42,759 nucleotides of DNA from an uncultured Acetatifactor sp. (lineage in GTDB: Bacteria; Bacillota; Clostridia; Lachnospirales; Lachnospiraceae): NCBI GenBank assembly GCA_947595925.1, contig CANQEV010000025.1, positions 1 through 42,759 on the forward strand. The letters are read 5' to 3'. Numbering within the stretch: position 1 is the first letter of the stretch; each line of letters begins with the position of its first letter. The notes beneath the pieces are model-generated. The model did not search any database. It saw nothing but the letters and a program-made list of their open reading frames with translations, and was not told the DNA's origin. The position numbers were made by a program, and so were the translations under genes. Positions 23,659 through 32,950 of this stretch are shown here, one piece after another.

Positions 23659-24654
23659 ATGTTGAATGACAAGACGATCTTGGTGACCGGGGGAACCGGG
23701 AGCTTTGGCAAGGCATTTGCAAAATATGTTCTGACCCACTATGAGCCGAAAAAACTGATCATTTATTCCAGAGATGAATTTAAGCAGTTCCTGATGCAGA
23801 ACGAGTTTAAGGAGTACGCTTCCAAGCTTCGTTTCTTTATCGGGGACGTGAGGGACAAGGACAGGCTGAAACGGGCCTTCGAGGGAGTGGATTATGTAGT
23901 CCACGCTGCGGCGTTGAAACAGGTGCCTACCTGTGAGTACAATCCCGCCGAGGCGATCAAGACCAATATCAACGGCGCGCAGAATGTGATCGACGCCAGT
24001 TTGGACACCGGCGTGAAAAAGGTGGTGGCCCTGTCCACAGATAAGGCGGTCAATCCCGTGAACCTCTATGGCGGGACGAAACTGGTGAGCGACAAGCTTT
24101 TTATCGCGGCGAACGCCTACGCGGGGACGAAGGATATCTGTTTTTCCATTGTGCGCTACGGAAATGTGGCGGGCAGCAGGGGTTCCGTGATCCCGTTCTT
24201 TCATAATATCATTAAAAATGGGGGGACTGAGCTGCCGATCACGGACCACCGGATGACCCGTTTCTGGATCAGCCTTCCGCAGGGCGTGGAACTGGTGATC
24301 AAAGCGTTAAAGGATTCCCGGGGAGGAGAGACTTTTATCTCCAAGCTGCCCTCCTTCAAGGTGGACGATCTGGCCCAGGCCATGCTGCCCGGCTGCAAAA
24401 TGCCGGAGATTGGCATCCGCGAGGGCGAGAAGCTTCATGAGATCATGGTGACCGTGGAGGACTCCCTGACCACATATGAGTATGAAAACCATTACATTGT
24501 ATATCCCCAGATGCGCTGGAACAATAATCAGATCATCCATGAGGGCGGGAAGAAGGTTTCGGAAGGCTTTTCCTACAGCTCCGAAAACAATTCGGAGTGG
24601 CTTGGCGTGGAACAGATCCGGGAGCTGCTGAAAACGGTGGATCTGGAGAAATAA
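23659..24654 (+). CDS. pseB: UDP-GlcNAc 4,6-dehydratase (PseB-like)
   Basis: A 331-residue extended short-chain dehydrogenase. TGGTGSFGKAF is the NAD(P)-binding loop, FSIVRYGNVAGSRGSVIPF a typical later motif, and LSTDKAVNPVNLYGGTK contains the D-K pair and the catalytic Tyr of the PseB/FlaA1 type. The short length and single domain fit soluble PseB rather than the membrane-anchored CapD/PglF type. PseB makes UDP-2-acetamido-2,6-dideoxy-beta-L-arabino-4-hexulose from UDP-GlcNAc. The start is set at ATG 23659 by GAAGGGA upstream; several earlier in-frame ATGs exist. The aminotransferase gene follows after 24 nt. A FnlA-like role is an alternative. Confidence 0.88.
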   Translation: MLNDKTILVTGGTGSFGKAFAKYVLTHYEPKKLIIYSRDEFKQFLMQNEFKEYASKLRFFIGDVRDKDRLKRAFEGVDYVVHAAALKQVPTCEYNPAEAIKTNINGAQNVIDASLDTGVKKVVALSTDKAVNPVNLYGGTKLVSDKLFIAANAYAGTKDICFSIVRYGNVAGSRGSVIPFFHNIIKNGGTELPITDHRMTRFWISLPQGVELVIKALKDSRGGETFISKLPSFKVDDLAQAMLPGCKMPEIGIREGEKLHEIMVTVEDSLTTYEYENHYIVYPQMRWNNNQIIHEGGKKVSEGFSYSSENNSEWLGVEQIRELLKTVDLEK

Positions 24655-24678
24655 ATAGAACTGCATTGAGAGGAAATT

Positions 24679-25872
24679 ATGGAAACATTGGCGATCTTCG
24701 GCGGCACTCCCGTGAGGGAGAAGCCGATCTATTACGGCAGACAATATATCGACGAGGAAGACGTGGCGGCGGTGGTGGAGACCCTGACCAGCGATCTGAT
24801 AACCTGTGGGCCGAAAGTGACTGAGCTGGAGAAAAAACTCTGTGAGGTCTCCGGGGCAAAATATGCCGTAGTGGTCAGCAACGGCACGGCGGCGCTGCAC
24901 CTGGCGGCGATGACGGCCGGGTTTCAGGAAGGGGACGAGGTCATCGTCAGCTCCATCACTTTCGCGGCTTCCGCAAACTGCGTCCGGTACTGCGGAGCAA
25001 CGCCGGTGTTCGCGGACATCAATCCCCGGACCTACAATATCGATCCGGAGGATATCCGGAGAAAGATCACGCCCCGCACAAAGGGGATCGTAGCGGTGGA
25101 TTTTACCGGGCAGGCTGTGGAACTGGATGAGATCCGGGAGATCTGCAGGGAACATCACCTGATCCTGATCGAGGACGCGGCCCACTCCATCGGCACAAAA
25201 TATAAGGGGCAGCCCGTGGGAAGCCTTGCGGACATGACCTGTTTCAGCTTTCACCCGGTGAAGACCGTCACCGGCGGGGAGGGCGGTGCCATTGTCACCA
25301 GCGACGAGGCGTTTTATAAGAGGCTGGTCCGTCTGCGCACCCATGGCATTACCCGGGATCCGGAGCAGATGGTCCATCCTACGGATGATCCGTGGTACAA
25401 CGAACAGGTGGAGCTGGGATACAACTACCGCATGACGGATTTCCAGGCGGCGCTCCTGTTAAGCCAGTTGAAAAAACTTCCGAAATTTTCCGCCCGCAGG
25501 AAGGAGATCGCGGCCAGGTATGACGCTATTTTCCGGGAGATGCCGGAATTGACGGTCCAGGAGGAGATCCCGGAGTCGGACACCACGAGGCACCTGTATA
25601 TCCTCCGGTTGAATCTGGAGAGGCTGAACTGTGACAGAAGGCAGTTCTTTGACGCTCTTTACGCGGAAAACACCTGCCCGCAGGTGCATTACCTGCCGGT
25701 TTACTGGCATTCCTACTATGAAAAGCTGGGTTATCCGAGGGGACTCTGCCCCAATGCGGAGAAATTTTACATGGAAGTCATGAGTATTCCGCTGTATTAT
25801 TCCCTCACCGATGAGGATGTGGAGGACGTGGTCCGGGCGGTGAAAAAGGTTGTGGCATATTACCGGAAGTAA
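24679..25872 (+). CDS. pseC: PLP aminotransferase, PseC-like (UDP-4-keto sugar transaminase)
   Basis: A 397-residue DegT/DnrJ/EryC1/StrS family enzyme. SNGTAALHLAAM binds the cofactor phosphate, IEDAAHSIG carries the Asp that contacts the pyridine ring, and CFSFHPVKTVTGGEGGAIVT contains the PLP lysine in the HPVK context characteristic of PseC. The reaction would be glutamate-dependent amination at C4 of the PseB product. It follows the PseB-like gene immediately, the same order as in Campylobacter and Helicobacter pseudaminic acid loci. GAGAGGAAATT upstream of ATG 24679 supports the start. Confidence 0.88.
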   Translation: METLAIFGGTPVREKPIYYGRQYIDEEDVAAVVETLTSDLITCGPKVTELEKKLCEVSGAKYAVVVSNGTAALHLAAMTAGFQEGDEVIVSSITFAASANCVRYCGATPVFADINPRTYNIDPEDIRRKITPRTKGIVAVDFTGQAVELDEIREICREHHLILIEDAAHSIGTKYKGQPVGSLADMTCFSFHPVKTVTGGEGGAIVTSDEAFYKRLVRLRTHGITRDPEQMVHPTDDPWYNEQVELGYNYRMTDFQAALLLSQLKKLPKFSARRKEIAARYDAIFREMPELTVQEEIPESDTTRHLYILRLNLERLNCDRRQFFDALYAENTCPQVHYLPVYWHSYYEKLGYPRGLCPNAEKFYMEVMSIPLYYSLTDEDVEDVVRAVKKVVAYYRK

Positions 25873-26020
25873 AGAGGTTTCAAAGGGATCAAAATCCCTG
25901 TGGGCGGCGTTTTCTGTCAAAAAGAGCGGCATCCGCACGGGGTGGAGAATACAATAGGATATGACCGGCAAAGGCAGGGAGTCTCCCGGCCTTTGCGAAG
26001 CGAAAGGAATGGATATTGAG

Positions 26021-27373
26021 ATGGGAAAATATTTTGGCACGGACGGGTTCCGGGGCGAGGCAAACAAAGGACTGACCGCGGAGCATGCATATCAGATCGG
26101 GCGTTTTCTGGGGTGGTATTTCCGCCATGAGCAGGAGGGGGAAAAATGCAAGGTGGTGATCGGCAAGGACACCAGGCGCTCCTCCTACATGTTTGAATAC
26201 GCGCTGGGTGCCGGGCTCACCGCCTCCGGGGCGGACGCTTACCTTCTCCATGTGACCACTACCCCCAGCGTGTCCTATGTGGTGCGGACGGAAGATTTTG
26301 ACTGCGGCATCATGATCTCCGCCAGTCACAACCCTTACTATGACAACGGCATCAAGCTCATCAACGCCAATGGTGAGAAGATGGACGAGGAAACCATCCT
26401 GAAGATTGAAGATTACCTGGACGGGATCACGGGGGAGATTCCCTATGCGGAGCGGGAGAAGATCGGCTGCACGGTGGACTATGCGGCGGGCCGCAACCGC
26501 TATATCGGTTATCTGATCTCCCTGGCCAGCCGTTCCTACCGGGATAAGAAGGTTGGCCTGGATTGCGCCAACGGAAGCGCCTGGATGATCGCGAAGAGCG
26601 TGTTTGACGCTCTGGGCGCGAAAACCTATGTGATCAACAACAAGCCTGACGGCCTGAACATCAACATGGACTGCGGCTCCACCCACATCGAGGGACTGCA
26701 GAAATATGTGGTGGAGAACGGTCTGGACGTGGGTTTTGCCTTTGACGGCGACGCGGACAGATGCCTCTGCGTGGACGAGAAGGGCCAACTGGTGGACGGG
26801 GACGCCATCCTCTATGTCTACGGTTCCTATATGAAGGAGCGGGGAGAGTTATACGGAAACAAAGTGGTCACCACGGTCATGTCGAATTTTGGCCTGTATA
26901 AAGCCTTCGACGCGGCGGGGATCGAATACGAAAAGACCGCGGTGGGCGATAAATACGTGTATGCCAGCATGGTTCAGAACGGCTACCGTTTAGGCGGGGA
27001 AAATTCCGGGCATATTATCTTTAAGAAGTACGCCACCACCGGCGACGGGATTCTCACGGCCATCAAGATGATGGAGGTCATGCTGGAGAAGAAAGCGACT
27101 CTCGGCGAGCTCTGCGCGCCCTTCCAGAAGTTCCCGCAGCTGCTGCAGAATATCCGCGTGACTGACAAAAGGACGGCCCAGGACGATCCGGATGTGAGGG
27201 CCGCCGTGGAAGCTGTGGAAAAGGCCCTGGGAGACGACGGCCGGATCCTGGTGAGGGAGAGCGGCACCGAACCCCTGGTCCGCGTCATGGTGGAGGCTGG
27301 GGATATGGAGACCTGTGAAAAATACGTCGCCCAGGTGATCGATGTGATCAGGAAAAAAGGTTACGAGGCGTAA
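26021..27373 (+). CDS. glmM: Phosphoglucosamine mutase GlmM
   Basis: A 450-residue alpha-D-phosphohexomutase converting GlcN-6-P to GlcN-1-P for UDP-GlcNAc. GKYFGTDGFRGEAN at the N-terminus, the active-site serine S102 in MISASHNPYYDNGIKL, the metal-binding loop DGDADR, the sugar loop GGENSGHII and the phosphate-binding RESGTEPLVRVM are all present. ATG 26021 starts at the conserved GKYFGTDG; ATGs at 26009 and 25961 are in frame but less likely. The gene is normally next to cdaA-cdaR in Bacilli; here it lies inside a surface-glycan operon. It may be the only GlmM or a dedicated second copy; the window cannot tell. Its stop overlaps the next start (TAATG). Confidence 0.9.
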   Translation: MGKYFGTDGFRGEANKGLTAEHAYQIGRFLGWYFRHEQEGEKCKVVIGKDTRRSSYMFEYALGAGLTASGADAYLLHVTTTPSVSYVVRTEDFDCGIMISASHNPYYDNGIKLINANGEKMDEETILKIEDYLDGITGEIPYAEREKIGCTVDYAAGRNRYIGYLISLASRSYRDKKVGLDCANGSAWMIAKSVFDALGAKTYVINNKPDGLNINMDCGSTHIEGLQKYVVENGLDVGFAFDGDADRCLCVDEKGQLVDGDAILYVYGSYMKERGELYGNKVVTTVMSNFGLYKAFDAAGIEYEKTAVGDKYVYASMVQNGYRLGGENSGHIIFKKYATTGDGILTAIKMMEVMLEKKATLGELCAPFQKFPQLLQNIRVTDKRTAQDDPDVRAAVEAVEKALGDDGRILVRESGTEPLVRVMVEAGDMETCEKYVAQVIDVIRKKGYEA

Positions 27374-28578
27374 TGGAAAATCAGGGTTTTTGGAAAAGGA
27401 TCAGGGAATGGCCACACGCCCGTATTCTGCCGCATATCTGCGCGGCGGCGTATGGGCTTGCCTGCTTTTATTTATATTACCGGCAGTCAATGGCGGACCT
27501 TTCCGCGGAGACGATCCTCTTTCAGTCCGATCTTCCCCTGCACGTCAGCATGGTGGTGGAGGACGGCTGGATGTACAGCTTTACCGCCATCGCCTATTGG
27601 ATATTGTACCGGATCTTTCGGGGGACCCTGGGCATTGCGCTGCTCCTTGCGCTGTGTTCCTGGGGCACCGTGTACGCCGCGGAGAAGCTGGTGGTAAGTT
27701 TAAGCGGCTGGAAAAAGGGGGCGGGAACTCTTTTCCTGGCGCTCTCCTTAAACTTTGTCATGCCCGCTTATGTGCCGTTTATAGGCGAGTTCCGCTATGT
27801 CAGCTACCAGTCCCCCAATATCTGGCACAATTCCACCTATATCTGCATGCGTCTGGCGGCGCTTTTGACGCTGAGCATGTACTTTTCGCTGGAGAAGACT
27901 TACCGGGAGGGCCTGACGGCAAAGCAGTGGGTGGGCTTTGCCCTGCTGAACATTCTGACCACGGGGATCAAGCCCAGCTTTCTGGTGGCTTTTTCGCCGA
28001 TCATGGGTTTCTGCCTGCTGTGGGACCTGTTGACCGACAGGAAACTGCCCTTTCGCAGGATCCTGTTATTCGGTTCGGCGCTCCTGCCCTCCGGGCTTGT
28101 GATCCTCTGGCAGAATTCCGTCCTCTTTGGAGAGGAGACGGGAAACGGGATTGCCTTTGACCCGTGGTACACCTTTTCCCTGCATGCGAACATTCCGAAG
28201 CTGGCGGCAGTCTGTTCCGCTCTGTTCTGCGGACTTGTGATCCTCTGCACGCTGAAAAATGTCTTTGCTCCGGGGGAGAAGCGCTACCGCTTTCTGATCG
28301 CCATGGCAGTCCTGGGATTTCTGGAGGCCCTCTGTTTGGTAGAGAAAGGGAGCCGAGCGGTGGATGGAAACTTCTTATGGGGATATAGTTTCTGTCTGTT
28401 TGCCCTTTTTACAGTGACGGCAGTGAAGGCGCTTTCCCTGCCGAAACTCTTTCCCGCCGGGCGGGAAAAAGCGGCCCGTGTTCTTAGGGCGGTTCTGTTT
28501 CTGGTATATGGGTATCACCTGTACTGCGGAATCTATTTTTTCATCAGGCTCCTTTTTGGGGTGAGTTTCTGGCAGTGA
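27373..28578 (+). CDS. Polytopic membrane protein, GT-C-like, unknown
   Basis: A 401-residue protein with about nine hydrophobic segments. The first outer loop contains SAETILFQSDLPLHVSMVVEDGW, an acidic cluster between TM1 and TM2 as in GT-C enzymes. A second long loop reads PFIGEFRYVSYQSPNIWHNSTY. I do not recognise a named family. The ATG overlaps the glmM stop by one base, so the two are coupled. A role as glycan transferase or polymerase is inference from topology and neighbours. Confidence 0.65.
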   Translation: MENQGFWKRIREWPHARILPHICAAAYGLACFYLYYRQSMADLSAETILFQSDLPLHVSMVVEDGWMYSFTAIAYWILYRIFRGTLGIALLLALCSWGTVYAAEKLVVSLSGWKKGAGTLFLALSLNFVMPAYVPFIGEFRYVSYQSPNIWHNSTYICMRLAALLTLSMYFSLEKTYREGLTAKQWVGFALLNILTTGIKPSFLVAFSPIMGFCLLWDLLTDRKLPFRRILLFGSALLPSGLVILWQNSVLFGEETGNGIAFDPWYTFSLHANIPKLAAVCSALFCGLVILCTLKNVFAPGEKRYRFLIAMAVLGFLEALCLVEKGSRAVDGNFLWGYSFCLFALFTVTAVKALSLPKLFPAGREKAARVLRAVLFLVYGYHLYCGIYFFIRLLFGVSFWQ

Positions 28579-28612
28579 GAGATAGGGTTGCAGCGAAAGG
28601 AATGAACGGAAA

Positions 28613-29179
28613 ATGGCGGATGCGTGGAACAGAGCGATATACAGCGACCGGGGCGCGGGGATCTATCTGCGGCTGATGGACTGGGGAGATACGGATAAGA
28701 TCGTGGCCTGGCGCAACTCGGAGGCGGTGCGGAGCCGTTTCCTTTACCGGGAACCCTTCACCAGGCAGGGTCATGAGAATTGGATCCATAACATGATCGA
28801 GACGGGAAAGGTGGTGCAGACCATCATCTGTGATCTGGAGACGGACCGTCCCCTGGGAAGCGTCTATATCCGGGATATCGACAGGCAGAACAAAAAGGCG
28901 GAGTACGGGATCTTTATCGGGGAAGAGAGCGCCAGGGGAAGGGGCGTCGGCACGGCGGCCGCAAGGCTTATGCTGCGCTACTGCTTCCGGGAGGAAAAGC
29001 TGCACAGAGTATTTTTAAGGGTCCTTTCCGACAATGTTCGGGCCATCCGGAGCTATGAAAAGGCTGGCTTCCAGAGAGAGGCATATCTGCGGGAGAGCGT
29101 TTTCCTGGATGGGGAATACCGGGACATCGTGCTGATGGGGATTCTGGAACGGGATTATTCGGCCGCGTCGGACGAATGA
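28613..29179 (+). CDS. GNAT family N-acetyltransferase (PseH- or RimJ-like)
   Basis: A 188-residue acetyltransferase. GIYLRLMDWGDTDKIVAWRN is the N-terminal strand typical of the RimJ/RimL and PseH subgroups, and GIFIGEESARGRGVGTAAA is the acetyl-CoA-binding motif A. NVRAIRSYEKAGFQREAYLR is the conserved C-terminal part. In pseudaminic acid synthesis PseH acetylates the 4-amino group made by PseC, and PseB/PseC-like genes lie 4 kb upstream in the same strand and block, so this role is plausible. It overlaps the next ORF only slightly. General GNAT call is firm; PseH is inference. Confidence 0.85.
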   Translation: MADAWNRAIYSDRGAGIYLRLMDWGDTDKIVAWRNSEAVRSRFLYREPFTRQGHENWIHNMIETGKVVQTIICDLETDRPLGSVYIRDIDRQNKKAEYGIFIGEESARGRGVGTAAARLMLRYCFREEKLHRVFLRVLSDNVRAIRSYEKAGFQREAYLRESVFLDGEYRDIVLMGILERDYSAASDE

Positions 29180-29202
29180 TGGAAGATAAAGAGGAAATGG
29201 AA

Positions 29203-30141
29203 ATGAAAAAGATCAGTTTTGTGATTCCCTGCTACCGCTCCCAGGATACGCTGGGAAAGGTCGTGGCGGAGATCGACGAAAAGATGCGGGAAATGCAGGA
29301 TTACACCTATGAAGTGATCCTGGTGAACGACTGCTCCCCGGACGACACGATCCTGACGATCCGCCGGCTCTGTGAGGAGAAACCGTCAGGCAACGGCATG
29401 CGGAAAGGGCTTAGTTTTGCAAAAAATTTCGGGCAGCACTCGGCGCTGATGGCGGGGCTTCGGGCCTCGGAGGGAGATTACGTGGTCTGTCTGGACGACG
29501 ACGGGCAGACGCCTGCAAACCAGGTGGACAGGCTGGTCAAAAAGCTGGAGGAGGGTTATGACGCGGTATACGCGAAGTACGCTCACAAGCAGCATTCCGC
29601 TTTCCGGAACCTCGGGAGCAGGGTGAATGAGTTGATGGCCCGGGTGATGCTGGGGAAACCGAAGGAGCTGTATATCTCCAGCTACTTTATCGTGCGGCGT
29701 TTTGTGGCGGAGGATATGATCCGTTATCAAAACTCGTACCCCTACGTGATCGGACTGGTGCTCCGGGCCACGAAGAGCATTGCGAACGTGGACGTGGATC
29801 ACCGGGAGAGGGAGACGGGAAGTTCCGGGTATACTTTTAAGAAACTGCTGGGGCTTTGGTTCAACGGGTTTACGGCTTTTTCCGTAAAGCCCCTGCGCAT
29901 CGCCACCGCCATAGGGAGTTTCAGCGCGGCGCTGGGTTTTCTGTATGGCATATACACCGTTGTCAAGAAAATCGTCCGGCCGGACGTGCCCATGGGATTC
30001 AGCTCCACCATGGCGGCCATCGTCTTTTTCGGCGGGATGATCATGGTGATGCTTGGACTGATCGGGGAATACATCGGGAGGATCTACATCAGCCTGAACA
30101 ATTCACCCCAGTATGTGATACGGGAAAAAATCAACATGTAG
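29203..30141 (+). CDS. GtrB-like membrane glycosyltransferase (GT2)
   Basis: A 312-residue GT2 enzyme: KISFVIPCYRSQDTLGKVV, VNDCSPDDT, FAKNFGQHSALMAGLRA and CLDDDGQTPANQ at the metal site, then two C-terminal transmembrane helices (about 228-252 and 262-290) ending in IGEYIGRIYISL. Like the GtrB/DPM1 group it probably loads a sugar onto undecaprenyl phosphate. AGAGGA seven bases before ATG 29203 fixes the start; ATGs from 29176 on overlap the GNAT gene. LDDDGQTP differs from the more common DxDLQDPP, suggesting a different sugar or subfamily. Confidence 0.88.
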   Translation: MKKISFVIPCYRSQDTLGKVVAEIDEKMREMQDYTYEVILVNDCSPDDTILTIRRLCEEKPSGNGMRKGLSFAKNFGQHSALMAGLRASEGDYVVCLDDDGQTPANQVDRLVKKLEEGYDAVYAKYAHKQHSAFRNLGSRVNELMARVMLGKPKELYISSYFIVRRFVAEDMIRYQNSYPYVIGLVLRATKSIANVDVDHRERETGSSGYTFKKLLGLWFNGFTAFSVKPLRIATAIGSFSAALGFLYGIYTVVKKIVRPDVPMGFSSTMAAIVFFGGMIMVMLGLIGEYIGRIYISLNNSPQYVIREKINM

Positions 30142-30262
30142 GGCCATGGAACCCGGCGGATGATATTTTGAAGCGTCAGAGGGGAATTCGGAAATCTAAT
30201 TTTTGTGTGGGCGCCGTGCGGAAACAGAATGGGACGGGAGACGCGGTGCTTGGGAGATCGGG

Positions 30263-32002
30263 ATGATACAAATTATTCGGAAGATGAACAAATTGCTGGA
30301 CGGAAAGCAAAAGCGGTCCATGGCCGGCCTGATCTTTTTGATGGTGATCGGCGCTTTTTTGCAGACGGCGGGCGTAGGACTACTGGTTTCCGTGGTCAAT
30401 CTGGTCATAGATCCCCAGGCGGTGGAAGACAGCCGGCTGGCGGGCGCTTTGTACGATCTGCTGGGGGGCGGGAGTTATAAGCGCTTTGCCATATTGGTGA
30501 TGTCGCTGCTGATCCTGACCTATGTATTGAAAAATGTTTTCCTGTATATCCAATACAAACTGATGTATGCCTTTGTTTACACGAATCAGTTCAGGACCTC
30601 GGAGAGACTGATGCGCAATTATCTGAGGAGGGGGTATGAATTTTATCTGAACGCGGATACGGCGGTGGTACAGAGGAGCATTACCTCGGATGTGAACAAT
30701 ATGTACGCGCTGATCCTTGCGCTCCTGCAGCTCCTTTCAGACAGCGTGGTAACGGTTTTTGTGGTGACGTATTGCCTCTGGACGAACGGGGTTATGACGA
30801 TCATCATGGGGCTTGCCCTGGGCATCCTGATGCTGGCGATCAAAAAAATCCTGAAACCCATTCTGTTTAAGGCGGGAAAGGACAACCAGGATTATTACAG
30901 CGGGCTTTTTAAGTGGATCTCCCAGACGGTTCAGGGGATCAAGGACGTAAAGATTTCCGGGAAGGAAAATTATTTCTTGGAGGAGTACCGGAAGTGCGGA
31001 AAGGGATATGTGGAGGCAGTGCAGAAGTACAGCCTTTACAACAATATTCCGAAGCTGTTGATCGAGACGGTCTGCGTAACCATTCTGGTGGGATATATGA
31101 TGGTGCAGGTGCTGAGCGGAGTTTCCACGGAGGAGATGATGGCTGTGCTCAGCACGCTGGCGGCAGCGGCTTTTGTACTGCTTCCCTGTGTAAACCGCAT
31201 CAACAACCAGATCAATTCCCTGGCTTATTTTGAACCGTTTTTTATGGGGGTTGCAGATAATCTTCAGGATGAGATCAGCGGTGAAAAAGTAGATTTTACG
31301 GACTTTAAGAAATCGGTGGAGAAGCTTCCGGTAAAGGAGGCGATCCGGATGAAGGACATCACGTACGCTTATCCGAATTCCGACCGACTGATCTTTGACC
31401 ATGCGGATCTGGAGATACCCGTCGGAAAGTCCGTGGGCATCGTTGGCGTCACCGGGGCCGGTAAGAGCACGGTTGTAGACATCCTGCTGGGCCTTTTGAA
31501 AGTCCGGGAAGGGAAAATCCTTGCGGACAACACGGATATCATGACGAATTACCGGGGATGGCTGAAAAACGTGGGCTATATTCCGCAGATGATCTTCATG
31601 CTGGACGATACGATACGCCAAAATGTGGCCTTCGGCGTTCCGAAGGAAGAGATCGATGAGGCGAGAGTCTGGGAGGTGCTCCGGGAGGCCCAGCTTGACG
31701 AGTTCGTCAGGAGCCTTCCGGAAGGACTGGACACCGGGATCGGAGAGAGGGGCATACGGCTCTCCGGCGGCCAGAGACAGAGGATCAGCATTGCGAGAGC
31801 CCTGTATGCAGACCCGGAGGTACTGATTCTGGACGAGGCGACCTCCGCCCTGGACAACGATACGGAGGCCGCCATAATGGAATCCATCAATCGTTTTCAG
31901 GGGAGAAAGACGCTTCTTATCATTGCGCATCGTCTTCAGACCATTGAGAAGTGCGACATGGTTTACCGGGTGGTAAACGGCAAGATCGAGAGGGAGCGAT
32001 AG
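30263..32002 (+). CDS. ABC exporter, lipid-linked glycan flippase-like
   Basis: A 579-residue half-transporter with a six-helix membrane domain (about 1-320) fused to an ATPase domain. Walker A GVTGAGKST lies at about 394-402, the signature LSGGQRQRISIARAL at about 499, Walker B VLILDEATSALD at about 518, and the H-loop in IIAHRLQT at about 552. The type I exporter layout is that of MsbA and of PglK, the flippase of lipid-linked oligosaccharides. Its position among glycosyltransferases suggests it moves the glycan-lipid made here; a Wzx-type flippase is not seen in the window. ATG 30263 follows GGGAGATCGGG; an earlier in-frame start at 30203 is less likely. Confidence 0.88.
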   Translation: MIQIIRKMNKLLDGKQKRSMAGLIFLMVIGAFLQTAGVGLLVSVVNLVIDPQAVEDSRLAGALYDLLGGGSYKRFAILVMSLLILTYVLKNVFLYIQYKLMYAFVYTNQFRTSERLMRNYLRRGYEFYLNADTAVVQRSITSDVNNMYALILALLQLLSDSVVTVFVVTYCLWTNGVMTIIMGLALGILMLAIKKILKPILFKAGKDNQDYYSGLFKWISQTVQGIKDVKISGKENYFLEEYRKCGKGYVEAVQKYSLYNNIPKLLIETVCVTILVGYMMVQVLSGVSTEEMMAVLSTLAAAAFVLLPCVNRINNQINSLAYFEPFFMGVADNLQDEISGEKVDFTDFKKSVEKLPVKEAIRMKDITYAYPNSDRLIFDHADLEIPVGKSVGIVGVTGAGKSTVVDILLGLLKVREGKILADNTDIMTNYRGWLKNVGYIPQMIFMLDDTIRQNVAFGVPKEEIDEARVWEVLREAQLDEFVRSLPEGLDTGIGERGIRLSGGQRQRISIARALYADPEVLILDEATSALDNDTEAAIMESINRFQGRKTLLIIAHRLQTIEKCDMVYRVVNGKIERER

Positions 32003-32086
32003 ATCCGCCAGATCAGGAAAATCACAGGCGGCCGGGATGAAGACCGTGGGGACGGAGAGCGCGTGGGATTGCGGAGGATGGAAACA

Positions 32087-32950
32087 ATGGGTGGTATGCC
32101 AGAGAAATCCCTGGACAGAACAAAGAATAAAAACATCCTGTACTGGATCGCCGCGGCCTTGCTCTTTACGGGTCTGCTGTTGGCCGGAATCTTTTTCCTG
32201 GAAGAAAAAAAGAACCAATCTCCGGATATGGTCATATTTGGGGACAGCATCTTCGCAAAGATGCAGCAGGAAGAACTCTCCGTGGGAGACAGGCTTCAGG
32301 AAAAGAGCGGATTGACAATTTTGAATGGGGCTTTCGGGGGAACCTGCCTGGCGAGGCAGAATATACGAAATACCATGGATTACAGTCAGGACGTACTCTC
32401 CATGGCAGACCTGACAAGGGCCGTGGCGTCGGAGGATTTTTTGGTTCAGCAGAGCGTAAGAAGGGACGCCAAGTATTATGAAGAGGCGGTTGACGAGATG
32501 GACGCCGTGGATTTTGACGCCGTTGGAATCCTGTTTATGGACTTCGGCATGAACGACTATCACTGCGGCATTCCGGTGGATGATGAGGAAAATCCCTTCA
32601 ACGAGACTACGTATGCCGGCGCGCTGAGGACGGTTATAAGCCTGCTGAGGAAGCGCTATCCGGAGATGCGAATCCTGCTTGCCACGCCAACTTATTCCTG
32701 GTACCCGGACCGCGGCTTTACCTGTGAGGAATATAGCTTTGGGGGCGGGATTTTGGAGGATTACGTGGAGAAAGAGCTGGAGGTGGCCCGGGAATACAGA
32801 GTGGAGATCCTGGACATCTACCATGATTTTTACCCCCATGAAAAAATGGAGGACTGGAAGCTGTATACCTGGGACGGGATCCATCCCAACGACGCCGGGC
32901 GGGAAAAGATTGCCTCCGCCATAGCGGATTATCTGGAGGAAAATCCATGA
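32087..32950 (+). CDS. Membrane-anchored SGNH/GDSL hydrolase-like protein
   Basis: A 287-residue protein with one N-terminal transmembrane helix (about 16-38) and an outer SGNH domain. The nucleophile serine is S54 in VIFGDSIF, block III is MDFGMNDYHCG with the Asn, and the catalytic Asp-His pair is WDGIHPND near residues 263-266. Such domains are esterases or acyl-transfer partners, for example removing or adding acetyl groups on glycans. The GGAGG upstream supports ATG 32087; ATG 32096 is also possible. It overlaps the next gene by 4 bases (ATGA). A homologue with a changed active site lies at 40859. Confidence 0.85.
   Translation: MGGMPEKSLDRTKNKNILYWIAAALLFTGLLLAGIFFLEEKKNQSPDMVIFGDSIFAKMQQEELSVGDRLQEKSGLTILNGAFGGTCLARQNIRNTMDYSQDVLSMADLTRAVASEDFLVQQSVRRDAKYYEEAVDEMDAVDFDAVGILFMDFGMNDYHCGIPVDDEENPFNETTYAGALRTVISLLRKRYPEMRILLATPTYSWYPDRGFTCEEYSFGGGILEDYVEKELEVAREYRVEILDIYHDFYPHEKMEDWKLYTWDGIHPNDAGREKIASAIADYLEENP

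Noticed and set aside
12041..26886. Further perfect 0A-box 7-mers at 12041-12047, 16420-16426 and 26880-26886
   Set aside because: All lie within coding sequence away from promoters; a few chance matches are expected in a window of this length.
30737..32884. Long open frame (715 codons) on the minus strand opposite the ABC exporter and SGNH gene
   Set aside because: It lies antisense to two genes with clear family motifs, has no ribosome binding site of note and no recognisable domain; it is a shadow of GC-biased codon use.
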